Positions 1-8,614 of a stretch of DNA of 64,000 nucleotides are shown here, piece by piece. The position numbers and the translations under genes were made by a program. Source of the stretch: Thiofilum sp. (GTDB lineage: Bacteria > Pseudomonadota > Gammaproteobacteria > Thiotrichales > Thiotrichaceae); contig NZ_JADJTF010000001.1 of the NCBI RefSeq assembly GCF_016711335.1, forward strand, positions 248,001-312,000. Direction: 5' to 3'. A model generated the notes under the pieces. It searched no databases. It was not told the DNA's origin and saw only the letters and a list, made by a program, of their open reading frames with translations. Positions within the stretch are counted from its first letter, which is position 1. Each line of letters starts with the position of its first letter.

Positions 1-969
1 TCTACCTTTCGGACTGTTGGGGCTGATACCGCCGCAACTCGAACAAGCTTGGGTAGTGTACGATTCATTGACCTCGATAAACACCCCTAACCGCGCACTC
101 GCTTTGTATTTCAGTTGTGTCTTGAGGATATGCCACCCTGCATCCAAGACGGATTTAGCCATCTTGGTTTTAGCTAGGGCGGAACTGCTCACGTTGCCTA
201 TGATGATTAAGCCGTTGTCGTTAACAACTTTATGGGTGAACTGGTGAATCGCATTTAAGCGACGGTTTTTAATCTGAGCATGAATCGCTTTGATGCGCTT
301 CTTTTGCTTAGCGCGTTGGGCTATGCCTAGCTTAGATTCGAGTTCACGATAGAACGGTTTGGATTCGAGCTTTAAGCCATTGCTACACGTCGCGGTATCT
401 TTCAGACCTAGATCAATACACACTTGTCCTTTTGCGGGGGTTTCGATGCAGGGAATTTCTACTACGATGTTGAAATACCAACGACCCCGCGCATCTTGGG
501 AAAAACTACCCGAACGAAACTCGTATTGAGACAATCCATAGCTATCCCACACCTTGAAATAATGCCCCGCAAAATAGACTTGCCCCCCTTTCCATTTGGC
601 TGCGCCCGTTTTAAAGGGTATCCAGCCTAATGAACGTTTAGAACCACTGGAAATACGCCAACGCAATTTATCCGTTTTGAATTGACGACGCGCTTTATGG
701 TGAGCTGCGATAACTTCTTGAGTAGTGGTGGAGTGAATGATGAAGCCCCGTTCCGCTTTAATGCCTTTTAATTGCTTTTGCAGGTCAAAGGCGGAAAAGG
801 TGTTGCGTATCCAACCGACTTCAGGAATTGGGACGTGGGAATAAAGGGCGGTGATTTCGTTAGCAGCATTCCAGACTTGATTCACTTCAAACGCCATTTG
901 CTCAAGGATAGGTTTGTGTTTATCCTTGACTCGTACTTTGAGGGTTTTGAGGTGAGTGAGTGGCTTCAT
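1..969 (-). CDS. tnpB: TnpB-family RNA-guided endonuclease of an IS200/IS605-type element (partial, 3' end off window)
   Basis: Reading the minus strand from an ATG at 969 gives 323 open codons that run off the left edge. The N-terminal part starts MKPLTHLKTLKVRVKDKHK. The RuvC-I motif CIDLGLKD (Asp186) is clear, and the first half of the zinc ribbon, TTQACSSCG (Cys309, Cys312), lies close to the edge. TnpB proteins cut DNA guided by an RNA made from the element's 3' end, which here lies outside the window, as does the RuvC-III aspartate. The usual RuvC-II glutamate position (IIIGNVSSSALAK) carries Gly258 instead, and a glutamate appears at 299 (FIEVNES); see findings. No tnpA transposase partner is seen on the visible side. 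The family call is certain; activity is not. Confidence 0.93.
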   Translation of the reverse strand, partial: MKPLTHLKTLKVRVKDKHKPILEQMAFEVNQVWNAANEITALYSHVPIPEVGWIRNTFSAFDLQKQLKGIKAERGFIIHSTTTQEVIAAHHKARRQFKTDKLRWRISSGSKRSLGWIPFKTGAAKWKGGQVYFAGHYFKVWDSYGLSQYEFRSGSFSQDARGRWYFNIVVEIPCIETPAKGQVCIDLGLKDTATCSNGLKLESKPFYRELESKLGIAQRAKQKKRIKAIHAQIKNRRLNAIHQFTHKVVNDNGLIIIGNVSSSALAKTKMAKSVLDAGWHILKTQLKYKASARLGVFIEVNESYTTQACSSCGGISPNSPKGR

Positions 970-1027
970 ATGATTGATTATACTATCAAAACAGCAAAAT
1001 GTCGTGCTCATCCCTCTGCCTTTCATC

Positions 1028-1070
1028 GGCTATCGCCAATAGCCTTATATCCCCTACCTGAAGGAAGGGG
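1028..1070. repeat. Two hairpins upstream of tnpB, probable IS200/IS605 end structure
   Basis: Two short inverted repeats lie just 5' of tnpB. GGCTAT/ATAGCC (1028-1044) has a 5-nt loop. CCCCT..CCT/AGG..AGGGG (1051-1070) is a hairpin with one internal mismatch. Ends of IS200/IS605 elements carry subterminal imperfect hairpins that the transposase recognises as single-stranded DNA. The exact element boundary cannot be fixed without a second copy. The rest of 970-1177 holds no gene. Confidence 0.55.
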
Positions 1071-1177
1071 GTTTACGGCTGTTCCGGTAACTCCTTGATA
1101 CCGATGACGTTCATAGCGAATCACCTTGTACTAACGTTACAGGACGCTTGAGTATAGCATGAATAGGCTACTCAGAT

Positions 1178-2344
1178 TCACATAGCCCGCAAGCGCTGCA
1201 TCAAGCCATACAATCCAATTTGTGTGGTGTGTTCATCCATCGGAAACACTTTTTCTTCCGGTGTCACCACATAGCTATGTTGGGGTTGGAGATCTTGTTG
1301 CGAAATATAAAATCCCTTACTCAGTTTAGGGCGTGGATTACGCTTGATTTCAACCGCCAGCTTACTTTGGTCTGGAAACAACAAAATCAAATCAATCTCC
1401 GCGCCTGCACTGGTACGATAGAAGAATGGAATCACGCCTTCAGGAGCCACAGCTAGCAGATTTTCAATCACAAAACCTTCCCAACTCGCACCTGCAATCG
1501 GATGGGTAATCAAGGTATCCCAACTCTGAATCGTCAGTAGTGCATGTACTAAACCACTATCACGAATATACAAAAGCGGCGTTTTAACCAAGCGTTTACC
1601 AATATTGGTGTGAAAGGGTTGTAAGCGACGCACTAGCATCAGGTCTACCAGCAAATCGGTGTAGGCAATGACTTTGCGGTAATCCAGACCCAAATTTTCC
1701 GCAATCTGGCTAGCATTGAAGGGTTGTCCCTGCAAATGTGCCAACATCATCCACAAACGTTGCATCGTTTCCTGTGGCACACTGCGATCAAAGAACGGGA
1801 TGTCTTTCTCCAAATAGCTGCGGATTAGGTATTTACGTTTGCGAAAACTTTCCTCATCAGTAGCGCTGAGGTAGCTTTGTGGAAAACCACCGCGTGTCCA
1901 GAGTGTTTCAATATTTGCCTTGCCGACTTCAATGGCGTGTAATGGGGTCATATCCAAGTACGCTACACGCCCTGCTAAGCGTTCACCTGCTTGTTTGACC
2001 AACTCCAGAGAGGCTGAACCTAGCAGCAAAAACTGCCCCGCATCGCGTCCTTCGCGCCGCCGCTGGTCGATCACACCTCGTAACACAGGAAATAAACCTG
2101 GAGTGTTTTGAATTTCATCGAAAATGATCAGTTCGTCTTTGTGCTGCTCACAAAACAGTTTAGGATTTTGCATCACCCCAGCACGTTCGATGTAATCTTC
2201 CAAATCTACATAAAGGGCTTTGTGCGTGGTCAGCAGTTGTTGTGCCAGCGTGGTTTTGCCCACCTGACGTGCGCCGAGCAGCACGACTGCTGGTTGGTAT
2301 TGCAAGGCTTCAAGTAGCGCTTGGGTAAGAGTTCGAGTTATCAT
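1178..2344 (-). CDS. AAA+ ATPase with C-terminal DUF4143 domain
   Basis: 388 residues. The N-terminal ATPase has Walker A GARQVGKT (about 24-31), Walker B ELIIFDEIQ (71-79) and a sensor-like LLGSASLELV. The C-terminal half fits the DUF4143 domain that accompanies this ATPase group, with a winged-helix-like segment (ASQIAENLGLDYRKVIAYTDLL) and a nuclease-fold-like end (FFYRTSAGAEIDLIL...LAVEIKR) resembling restriction-endonuclease-like cores. Such proteins are widespread, often horizontally spread, and of unknown role. It stands alone between tnpB and a lipoprotein gene. A perfect 9-bp inverted repeat sits directly before the start (2351-2375). No good ribosome binding site precedes the ATG, so the start could be leaderless or slightly different. 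Confidence 0.85.
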   Translation of the reverse strand: MITRTLTQALLEALQYQPAVVLLGARQVGKTTLAQQLLTTHKALYVDLEDYIERAGVMQNPKLFCEQHKDELIIFDEIQNTPGLFPVLRGVIDQRRREGRDAGQFLLLGSASLELVKQAGERLAGRVAYLDMTPLHAIEVGKANIETLWTRGGFPQSYLSATDEESFRKRKYLIRSYLEKDIPFFDRSVPQETMQRLWMMLAHLQGQPFNASQIAENLGLDYRKVIAYTDLLVDLMLVRRLQPFHTNIGKRLVKTPLLYIRDSGLVHALLTIQSWDTLITHPIAGASWEGFVIENLLAVAPEGVIPFFYRTSAGAEIDLILLFPDQSKLAVEIKRNPRPKLSKGFYISQQDLQPQHSYVVTPEEKVFPMDEHTTQIGLYGLMQRLRAM

Positions 2345-2350
2345 CCTAGC

Positions 2351-2375
2351 AATTTATCATTCTATATGATAAATT
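2351..2375. promoter_or_regulatory. Perfect 9-bp inverted repeat before the DUF4143 ATPase gene
   Basis: AATTTATCA and TGATAAATT are separated by 7 nt and end 7 bp upstream of the ATPase start codon. The position fits an operator or the promoter core of that gene. There is no T-run, so it is not a terminator. Which regulator binds is unknown. Confidence 0.5.
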
Positions 2376-2505
2376 GATAGGTATTTAATGAGGCATAATA
2401 AAGCCTATATCCCCTAACCCAAGCACCACCCACCCCGTACCTAGTAGCTTTTTGCCCCCAATTTGACTATGGTTCTAAGCATTCCTTAGAAATGGAGATT
2501 GGTAT

Positions 2506-3177
2506 ATGCAACCCTATATTAAAAAAATTGCCTCCTATTCGATGGTGGGCAGCATTGGCGCCGTGATCATGGTGAGCTTATCCGGCTGTGGTGATGATCA
2601 AACCGCGCTACAAAAACCCGAAGCCCCCAAAACTGAAAGCATCGCCCAAGCCGCGAATGCCGAACAAGGCTTTTTCCTAGTCTTAAAACAAACCGGAGCG
2701 AATCCCGATACTTACGAACTGCAAGAGAAATATCCTTCCTCCAGCGGTACTAAAGCGATTGTGAAAGACTTACAAGGCAATGAGCGCGTTTTGACCGAGG
2801 CGGAGCTAAAAAAGATTGCTGAGGAAGAAGCTAAACGGGTGGAGGAAGGGAGTTCTAATCTCACTAAGCCCGTGGCTGAAAACCAAGGCTTAAGTTTAGG
2901 TGAAACCGTTTTGGCAGCAGCGGCAGGGGCATTAATTGGCGGGATGATTGCCAATAAACTTATGGGTAACTCGAATTATCAACAACACCAACAACAGCAA
3001 AACACTCGCGCTCAATCCACTATGAGCAGTACACGCACTCCGGGTGGTGCTGCCAATACTAATAATGCGACCAAACCAACTACTACTCAGCCGCGTAGTG
3101 GCTTTTTTGGTGGAGGTACAAATTCATCCAGTGGTTCCTCTGGTAGTAAATCATCAGCCGGATCGGCAGGAGGTTAA
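2506..3177 (+). CDS. YgiB-like (UPF0441/DUF1190-type) lipoprotein
   Basis: 223 residues. It begins with a membrane-targeting segment ending in a lipobox SLSGC (Cys28), so the mature protein is predicted to be lipid-anchored in the envelope. The middle holds a charged Glu/Lys stretch (about 100-120), then a Gly/Ala-rich hydrophobic segment AAAAGALIGGMIANKLMG (about 137-155). The tail is low-complexity, rich in Gln, Asn, Thr, Ser and Gly. The gene stops 3 bp before an ATP-grasp ligase gene; this lipoprotein plus ligase arrangement matches E. coli ygiB-ygiC, which supports the call more than sequence similarity does. A GGAGAT ribosome site precedes the ATG. Function is unknown. Confidence 0.7.
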   Translation: MQPYIKKIASYSMVGSIGAVIMVSLSGCGDDQTALQKPEAPKTESIAQAANAEQGFFLVLKQTGANPDTYELQEKYPSSSGTKAIVKDLQGNERVLTEAELKKIAEEEAKRVEEGSSNLTKPVAENQGLSLGETVLAAAAGALIGGMIANKLMGNSNYQQHQQQQNTRAQSTMSSTRTPGGAANTNNATKPTTTQPRSGFFGGGTNSSSGSSGSKSSAGSAGG

Positions 3178-3180
3178 CTC

Positions 3181-4359
3181 ATGATTCAAACCGAAAAAGT
3201 CCAGCCGATTAGCAATCAACTCATGGAAGATGTCGGCATGAATTGGCATACCGACTCGGACGGCACACCCTATATCACGGATGAGATTGTGCCCGTCACC
3301 GAGGCGGAAGCGGAAGCTTATTACCTAGCAGCTAATGAATTGTATGACCTCTATGTCGAGGCAGCACAATATGTTATCGACAATGACTTATTCTTTGAAC
3401 TCGATATTCCTTTTAATTTGATTAATCCCATTAAACGCAGTTGGGACAACGATGAGCGCCATATTTACGGACGTTTTGATTTAGCAGGCGGTATTGATGG
3501 TTTGCCGATTAAATTAATTGAATTTAATGCCGATACTCCAACCAGTTTATTTGAAACTTCCGTGGTGCAATGGGCATTACTCAAAGCAAATGGCATGAAT
3601 GAAGATAAACAGTTTAATAATGTGTATCAGGCGATTGGCAATAGTTTTAGGCGTATGATCACGGGCGAAGCAGAACCCGATACTTTTAATGATCACTATA
3701 ATTATCAAAATATTCTGTTCTCATGCTTAAGTAATTTACCTGAAGATGAAAGCACCACCCGCTTTTTACAGCAAATCGCTAGTGAAGCGGGGTTTCAAAC
3801 AGATTTTTGCTATATGCACGAGGTGGGTTTTCAGGAGCAAGAAGGTATTTTTAATCCCGAAGGTACACGGTTTGATTATTGGTTTAAACTCTATCCTTGG
3901 GAAGAAATTGCATTACAAAATGACGGGATTGTAGGGATTTTGGATGATATTAGCCGCAATGGAGTAGCGACTATTCTGAATCCTGCTTATACCCTGATTT
4001 TTCAGAGCAAAGGGATTATGAAAATACTTTATGATCTATTCCCTGATTCTCCCTACTTACTCGAAACCCGTTCCGAACCATTACAAGGTAAGAAACAAGT
4101 TGCCAAAAAAATGTTTGGGCGCGAGGGTGCTAATACCACCATTTTAGATGCTACGGGTAAAGTGCTGCATAGTATTGGGGGTGAATACGAACGCTATCGC
4201 ACGATTTACCAAGAATATGCACCGATGGCTAAAGATGCCCAAGGTCGTACTTATCAAGCCGGAGTATTTTTTGCTTGGGAAGGTTGCGGTTTAGGCTTTA
4301 GGCGTGGCGGCGAAATTCTCGATAATATGAGTAAATTTGTCAGCCATAGGATTGTTTAA
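3181..4359 (+). CDS. Glutathionylspermidine synthase family ATP-grasp ligase (YgiC-like)
   Basis: 392 residues, about the length of YgiC. The sequence has the family's opening (RSWDNDERHIYGRFDLAGG...KLIEFNADTPTSLFETSVVQW), which corresponds to the amine/acid-binding region. A C-terminal ATP-grasp part follows (KKMFGREGANTTIL and QAGVFFAWEGCGLGFRRGG). Bifunctional glutathionylspermidine synthetase joins a peptide amine to an acid at the cost of ATP; stand-alone members such as YgiC have the ligase fold but no proven substrate. It follows the lipoprotein gene by 3 bp and is surely co-transcribed with it. No amidase domain is present, so glutathionylspermidine turnover should not be inferred. 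Confidence 0.85.
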   Translation: MIQTEKVQPISNQLMEDVGMNWHTDSDGTPYITDEIVPVTEAEAEAYYLAANELYDLYVEAAQYVIDNDLFFELDIPFNLINPIKRSWDNDERHIYGRFDLAGGIDGLPIKLIEFNADTPTSLFETSVVQWALLKANGMNEDKQFNNVYQAIGNSFRRMITGEAEPDTFNDHYNYQNILFSCLSNLPEDESTTRFLQQIASEAGFQTDFCYMHEVGFQEQEGIFNPEGTRFDYWFKLYPWEEIALQNDGIVGILDDISRNGVATILNPAYTLIFQSKGIMKILYDLFPDSPYLLETRSEPLQGKKQVAKKMFGREGANTTILDATGKVLHSIGGEYERYRTIYQEYAPMAKDAQGRTYQAGVFFAWEGCGLGFRRGGEILDNMSKFVSHRIV

Positions 4360-4377
4360 TCGGATTAAAAATCTTGA

Positions 4378-4398
4378 GGGTAGTTAGTTTAACTACCC
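4378..4398. terminator. Hairpin between convergent ygiC-like and opgH genes
   Basis: GGGTAGTT/AACTACCC with a 5-nt loop lies 18 bp after the ligase stop. On the minus strand a TTTTT run follows about 7 nt later, so it could end opgH transcription; on the plus strand there is no clear T-run. It is a plausible but imperfect bidirectional terminator. Confidence 0.5.
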
Positions 4399-4423
4399 TG
4401 CTCTCAAATAATTATAAATGTAA

Positions 4424-6448
4424 TTATAAATGACTCAGCCATTGCTGCTGAAATTGCTTTTCGGGTAATTGCCATACCGCCGTATGTAAACGCGCTAATA
4501 AGGATGAATCCTCTAAAAATATTTGGCGCTCGGCTTCCGTTAAATTCACCGGTCCCATGCGCAACGCACGATTAAATAATTCATCCCGTTGCTCACGGGT
4601 TTTAGCCGACACTTGGCGACGCGGTACATAAGCCATATGTTGTTGTTGTGCCACCGGATCAACTACCACACGAGTAAAAGGATCATGGGTGGTCACATAG
4701 CTACGCTCGCTTAAGTCCAAATGATTTTCAGGGAAGGTTTGTAATACATCCATAGGTTGTTGCAAATCCGGCGTAGTAAATAGACCCGCTTTCGGGGCTA
4801 ATTCGTAACTGGTTAATACCGCCACCGGAGCCGCTAAAATTAAACCTAGTAATACCGGAGCAGTCCACCAAAACGCTACGGGATTCACTGAAGCTAAAGT
4901 AACCGCCCATAATAACCCCGGAATCATAATCCACGCATATTCACGTAAAGCACTCGCCCAACTCATTTTATAGCCTTCGCGCTGTTGTGTTCCCCAATTG
5001 GCGCGTTTACCTAGGAGTATTTCAATCACAAAACGGCTGTAATACATCATGCGAATCGGCGCAATCAAAATCGACATTAAAGTTTCAGTAACTATACCCA
5101 TCCATAAATTAGCTAGTCCCCCAAATAACTGGCTATAACCGCGCTTAATGATATGAATCACACCAAATAACTTATAGACAAACAACAATATGAGGGTAAT
5201 AACTAAGATCGAATCACTAAAAAATGAATTTTCAATAATATCTTCCCTAGGATAGGACAGGGCGGTAACACTTAAAACCATAAGCCAAAACAGCCAAATC
5301 AGTGATCCAACATAAGACATAATCCCGCCTAGCATTAAAAAGCGTTGCATATGCGGAATATCGCGTGACCAGATAATTTGCCAATGCTGTAAATTACCCA
5401 AACACCAGCGCCGATCACGTTTTAAGGCGTCGGTTAAAGTGGGCGGTGGGCGCTCAAAGCTGCCATCTAAATCAAAGGCGAGCCAAGTTTCCCAGCCAGC
5501 ACGATTTAATAGTGCTGCTTCTACGAAATCATGACTTAAAATATCGCCCCCTAATGAACCACTCGCTGCCAAGCGTGGTAAATCACAATGCTGCATAAAA
5601 GCTGAGGTGCGAATAATGACATTATGCCCCCAATATTGACTATCCCCCATCCACCAATAATGCAATCCAGCAAAAAACACGGGACCATAAAGACGATTAA
5701 CGAATTGCTGGCTCCGCGCAAATAAAGTATGCAGACCAGTAGCATATAAAGGGGTTTGAATTAAACCAATGCGCGGATTACGCTCCATTGCGGTCACTAA
5801 ACGCGCAAAGGTTTCGCCTGTTACTAAACTATCCGCATCTAATACAATCATGTACTCATGTCGATTACCCCAGCGACGACAAAAATCCATGATATTGCCA
5901 CTTTTTTTCTTAATTCGATGACGGCGGTGACGGTAATGAATGCGCCCATGTGCGTCTAGTTCATCACATAAATCCTGCCATGCCGCACCCTCACGTAACC
6001 ATTGGCGGCTTTTATCCGAATCAGACAGCACATAAAATTCAAAATGCTCCAGCCAACCACCTGCCTGCAAGGATTGATACATGCTCTTAATCCCTGCAAA
6101 CACATAAGCAACATCCTCGTTATACACGGGTAACAAAATAGCGGTCGTGGAGTGAGTAGGCAGTGGCGGTACTGGCTCACGCGAGGAAGGCAATACTCGA
6201 AAACGTCCTCGACGCATTAAGACCCAAAGTCCCGTTAAGGCTGTGACAAACCCCAAAGCCAACCAAAATAATAAGACGGCAAAGGGGATAACAATGAGTG
6301 CTTTCCACCACCACGGTAATACCTCGGGTAGATGTACTGTCAACCAACTCACTGACCAGATGAGCATTAAAGCAATCATACTGAATACGAACAGCCGACG
6401 TTGTAGTGCCGTCTGCCGCCAATCTAATAACGCAAGGGTTTGCAGCAT
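4424..6448 (-). CDS. opgH: Glucans biosynthesis glucosyltransferase OpgH
   Basis: 674 residues. OpgH polymerises glucose from UDP-glucose into the backbone of osmoregulated periplasmic glucans and moves it across the inner membrane. Two membrane spans lie near the N-terminus (about 20-85). The family-2 glycosyltransferase domain follows, with YVLSDSDKSR, the metal-binding MIVLDADSLVTGETF, and the product-site motif DRRWCLGNLQHWQ. A cluster of C-terminal spans starts near 365. It is shorter than the E. coli protein (about 847 residues), mostly at the N-terminal cytoplasmic tail. It is the last gene of a minus-strand group opgG - small gene - opgH. The call is firm. Confidence 0.95.
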   Translation of the reverse strand: MLQTLALLDWRQTALQRRLFVFSMIALMLIWSVSWLTVHLPEVLPWWWKALIVIPFAVLLFWLALGFVTALTGLWVLMRRGRFRVLPSSREPVPPLPTHSTTAILLPVYNEDVAYVFAGIKSMYQSLQAGGWLEHFEFYVLSDSDKSRQWLREGAAWQDLCDELDAHGRIHYRHRRHRIKKKSGNIMDFCRRWGNRHEYMIVLDADSLVTGETFARLVTAMERNPRIGLIQTPLYATGLHTLFARSQQFVNRLYGPVFFAGLHYWWMGDSQYWGHNVIIRTSAFMQHCDLPRLAASGSLGGDILSHDFVEAALLNRAGWETWLAFDLDGSFERPPPTLTDALKRDRRWCLGNLQHWQIIWSRDIPHMQRFLMLGGIMSYVGSLIWLFWLMVLSVTALSYPREDIIENSFFSDSILVITLILLFVYKLFGVIHIIKRGYSQLFGGLANLWMGIVTETLMSILIAPIRMMYYSRFVIEILLGKRANWGTQQREGYKMSWASALREYAWIMIPGLLWAVTLASVNPVAFWWTAPVLLGLILAAPVAVLTSYELAPKAGLFTTPDLQQPMDVLQTFPENHLDLSERSYVTTHDPFTRVVVDPVAQQQHMAYVPRRQVSAKTREQRDELFNRALRMGPVNLTEAERQIFLEDSSLLARLHTAVWQLPEKQFQQQWLSHL

Positions 6449-6518
6449 TAAGCAGTCTACCTATTAATCATTGAAGTTATCATAGCTATCAAAATCACCC
6501 CATGGAGCAAAGGAGCTG

Positions 6519-6836
6519 CTAAATACGTTTTAAAACAGCGGCACGAATACTGCTGCGTTTTAAAACAGGTCCCGTTTTAGCCCGACGATAACCGGGTTGT
6601 GCTTGACTAGGCTGATGCACCGCTATATGGGGGTATAACTGTGCTAATTGGACTTGCACCTCTTGAATAAGTGCCTGAATCAATTCACTCTCGCTTAACT
6701 TCTCACCATAAGTAGCAGCTAATTTTAAACAGGCTTTATCTAACACCTGTTGTTTATCGTATTCTTTTAAATGATGAAACTGGCAATATAAAGCAGCACG
6801 CTGCCGCGCGACTTCCCAGCTAGCAGGGGTAAACAT
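6519..6836 (-). CDS. Small hypothetical protein between opgG and opgH
   Basis: 105 residues, not recognised. No signal peptide or membrane span is visible. It is predicted helical, with Glu/Gln-rich stretches (CLKLAATYGEKLSESELIQ), and ends in a very basic tail (RRAKTGPVLKRSSIRAAVLK). It sits between opgG (45 bp upstream) and opgH (70 bp downstream) on the same strand, so it is probably co-transcribed with glucan synthesis. opgG and opgH are usually adjacent with nothing between them. A role as a small cytoplasmic partner or regulator of OpgH is only a guess from position. Confidence 0.7.
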   Translation of the reverse strand: MFTPASWEVARQRAALYCQFHHLKEYDKQQVLDKACLKLAATYGEKLSESELIQALIQEVQVQLAQLYPHIAVHQPSQAQPGYRRAKTGPVLKRSSIRAAVLKRI

Positions 6837-6880
6837 GACAATTTTTCCTCAAAAACACTCTATTGATTCATTTATAATAG

Positions 6881-8455
6881 TTAAAGACTCTGACAATATT
6901 CAGACGAAATGGGATAGACCCACCTTTCACTTAAGGGCTTAGTACCCACTTTCAAATGCGCAAATACCACCATAGGCTCATGACAACGCTCTCGGCGCAG
7001 TTTGGCTGCTATAACTAAACGTTGCCCACGCGGGAGATAAGGATGGTTAAATAATTGGCTTGCTTGAATCACCACGTTGTCTGATTGACCTATTTCAACT
7101 TCAATTGGTTCAGTAGTAGGGGGAATATCTTTAAAATCGACAAACAAACGCAATAGCCCTTCTTGATTAGGTAGGCTATCTACGTTTTTAGTAGCAATAC
7201 GTGTGGCGTCGACTTTACCTAATTGATGATGCTGGGGGTCTTGTTGCAGCCAAGTCAGGCGATAATGCCAACGCTGCTCAGACTGAAGCTGCTCTGGCTG
7301 CCAGTAAACTACCACATTATCCAGTACATCGGATTGGGTAGGAAAATGCACTAAGCGCAACACTCCCGCCCCCCAGTCATTTAAAGGCGTCACCCATACA
7401 CTTGCACGCTCTTGATAGTGAGCCTCTAAATCTTGGTAATGGTCAAAGTTACGATCACGCTGTAATAACCCAAACCCTTTTAACCCTATAGGGGCAATGG
7501 TATGAGCCGTGAAATAAGGCGGCTGATAGAGGGGCTGCCATTTAAATCCGCTCGTATCTTCGAGTAACACTCCATCCGAATCATGCACCTCTGGTCGATA
7601 GTCCCCACTGCGATAGGCGGAGTTTTCTCCATGAAAAAACATACTGGTTAGAGGAGAGATACCTACCTTTACAGTGTTATCGCGCCAAAATAATACTGTA
7701 TCGACCTCTGCCGTAGTCTCTGTAGTGTCTAAAGCAGGTGTAATGCGTAATTCACTCACGCCCGTGACCGAAGGGCTATCTAATAAAGCACATAAGGTTA
7801 GGGTATTAGCCTCTGGATTAGGTTTTTCAATCCAAAAAGCACGATAGTCGGGAAACTCTTCTTGCCCTTCAAGGTCAGTATTAATACCTAAGCCACGTAC
7901 TGATAAGCCGTAAACCTGATCTGCACTACGCGAGCGAAAGTAACTAGCACCCTGAAACACAAAAAATTCATTATGAAACTCATCTTTTTTTAGTGGATAA
8001 AGAATACGAAAACCTGTAAAACCCCTCTCCGTTTTATCAAGTGCCGCTAGTAGATGAGCAGACTCAAAGTAATCGGGTTGAAAAGGTAGTGCTTTAGCCT
8101 CACCTTGCTCCCAAAGATACAACTCAATCGGGTGTCTAAAACTCAATCCGGGAGGTAAAGGCTCTAACTGAAAAGGCAACTGCTCTTTGCGCCAAATGGT
8201 TTTTTCTGGTTTAAAGCGCAACAAGCGGTAATTGTCGTAATCCAGTTCACTGACAGCCTCTTCACTAATAGCAGCAGGTGCTTGATAAGGTTGGGTCGCT
8301 AAGCGGCGTGCTTGTTCTTGTACATAAGCTTTGCATCCCACAGGCTTTACCGGACTGGAGTTAGCATAGCTACTAGGCAATACAACTAAATAGATCAGTA
8401 GTGCCTTAAAACAGCTAGCTAAAATAGTTCTCATGAACACAGCGCAACTTTCCAT
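6881..8455 (-). CDS. opgG: Periplasmic glucan biosynthesis protein OpgG
   Basis: 524 residues, the normal length for OpgG/OpgD. It begins with a secretion signal (hydrophobic ALLIYLVVLPSSYA, cleavage near residue 32) and so acts in the periplasm on the nascent glucan. Family landmarks are visible: ELDYDNYRLLRFKPEKTIW near the start, the middle TSMFFHGENS and SDGVLLEDTSGFKWQPL, and RDRNFDHYQDLEAHYQERAS. Recent work treats this family as glucan-acting enzymes that shape the backbone. It is the first gene of the minus-strand opg group and diverges from opgC. The start may instead be the ATG eight codons in (8434), which gives a more usual signal peptide; neither has a strong ribosome site. Confidence 0.93.
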   Translation of the reverse strand: MESCAVFMRTILASCFKALLIYLVVLPSSYANSSPVKPVGCKAYVQEQARRLATQPYQAPAAISEEAVSELDYDNYRLLRFKPEKTIWRKEQLPFQLEPLPPGLSFRHPIELYLWEQGEAKALPFQPDYFESAHLLAALDKTERGFTGFRILYPLKKDEFHNEFFVFQGASYFRSRSADQVYGLSVRGLGINTDLEGQEEFPDYRAFWIEKPNPEANTLTLCALLDSPSVTGVSELRITPALDTTETTAEVDTVLFWRDNTVKVGISPLTSMFFHGENSAYRSGDYRPEVHDSDGVLLEDTSGFKWQPLYQPPYFTAHTIAPIGLKGFGLLQRDRNFDHYQDLEAHYQERASVWVTPLNDWGAGVLRLVHFPTQSDVLDNVVVYWQPEQLQSEQRWHYRLTWLQQDPQHHQLGKVDATRIATKNVDSLPNQEGLLRLFVDFKDIPPTTEPIEVEIGQSDNVVIQASQLFNHPYLPRGQRLVIAAKLRRERCHEPMVVFAHLKVGTKPLSERWVYPISSEYCQSL

Positions 8456-8614
8456 AGGATAGTAGATAGTTAATAGCTTAAGGATAAATAAGATAGTAGG
8501 TGATGTACCGTCGGATTGTGTAGGTCAGATTTGCGATTGCCAATGCCGCGCGTATCATCGCATAGCTCTAGTTAGCCCGCTAGTATGGCGGATGAAAATA
8601 TTATTGGTTAAAAA

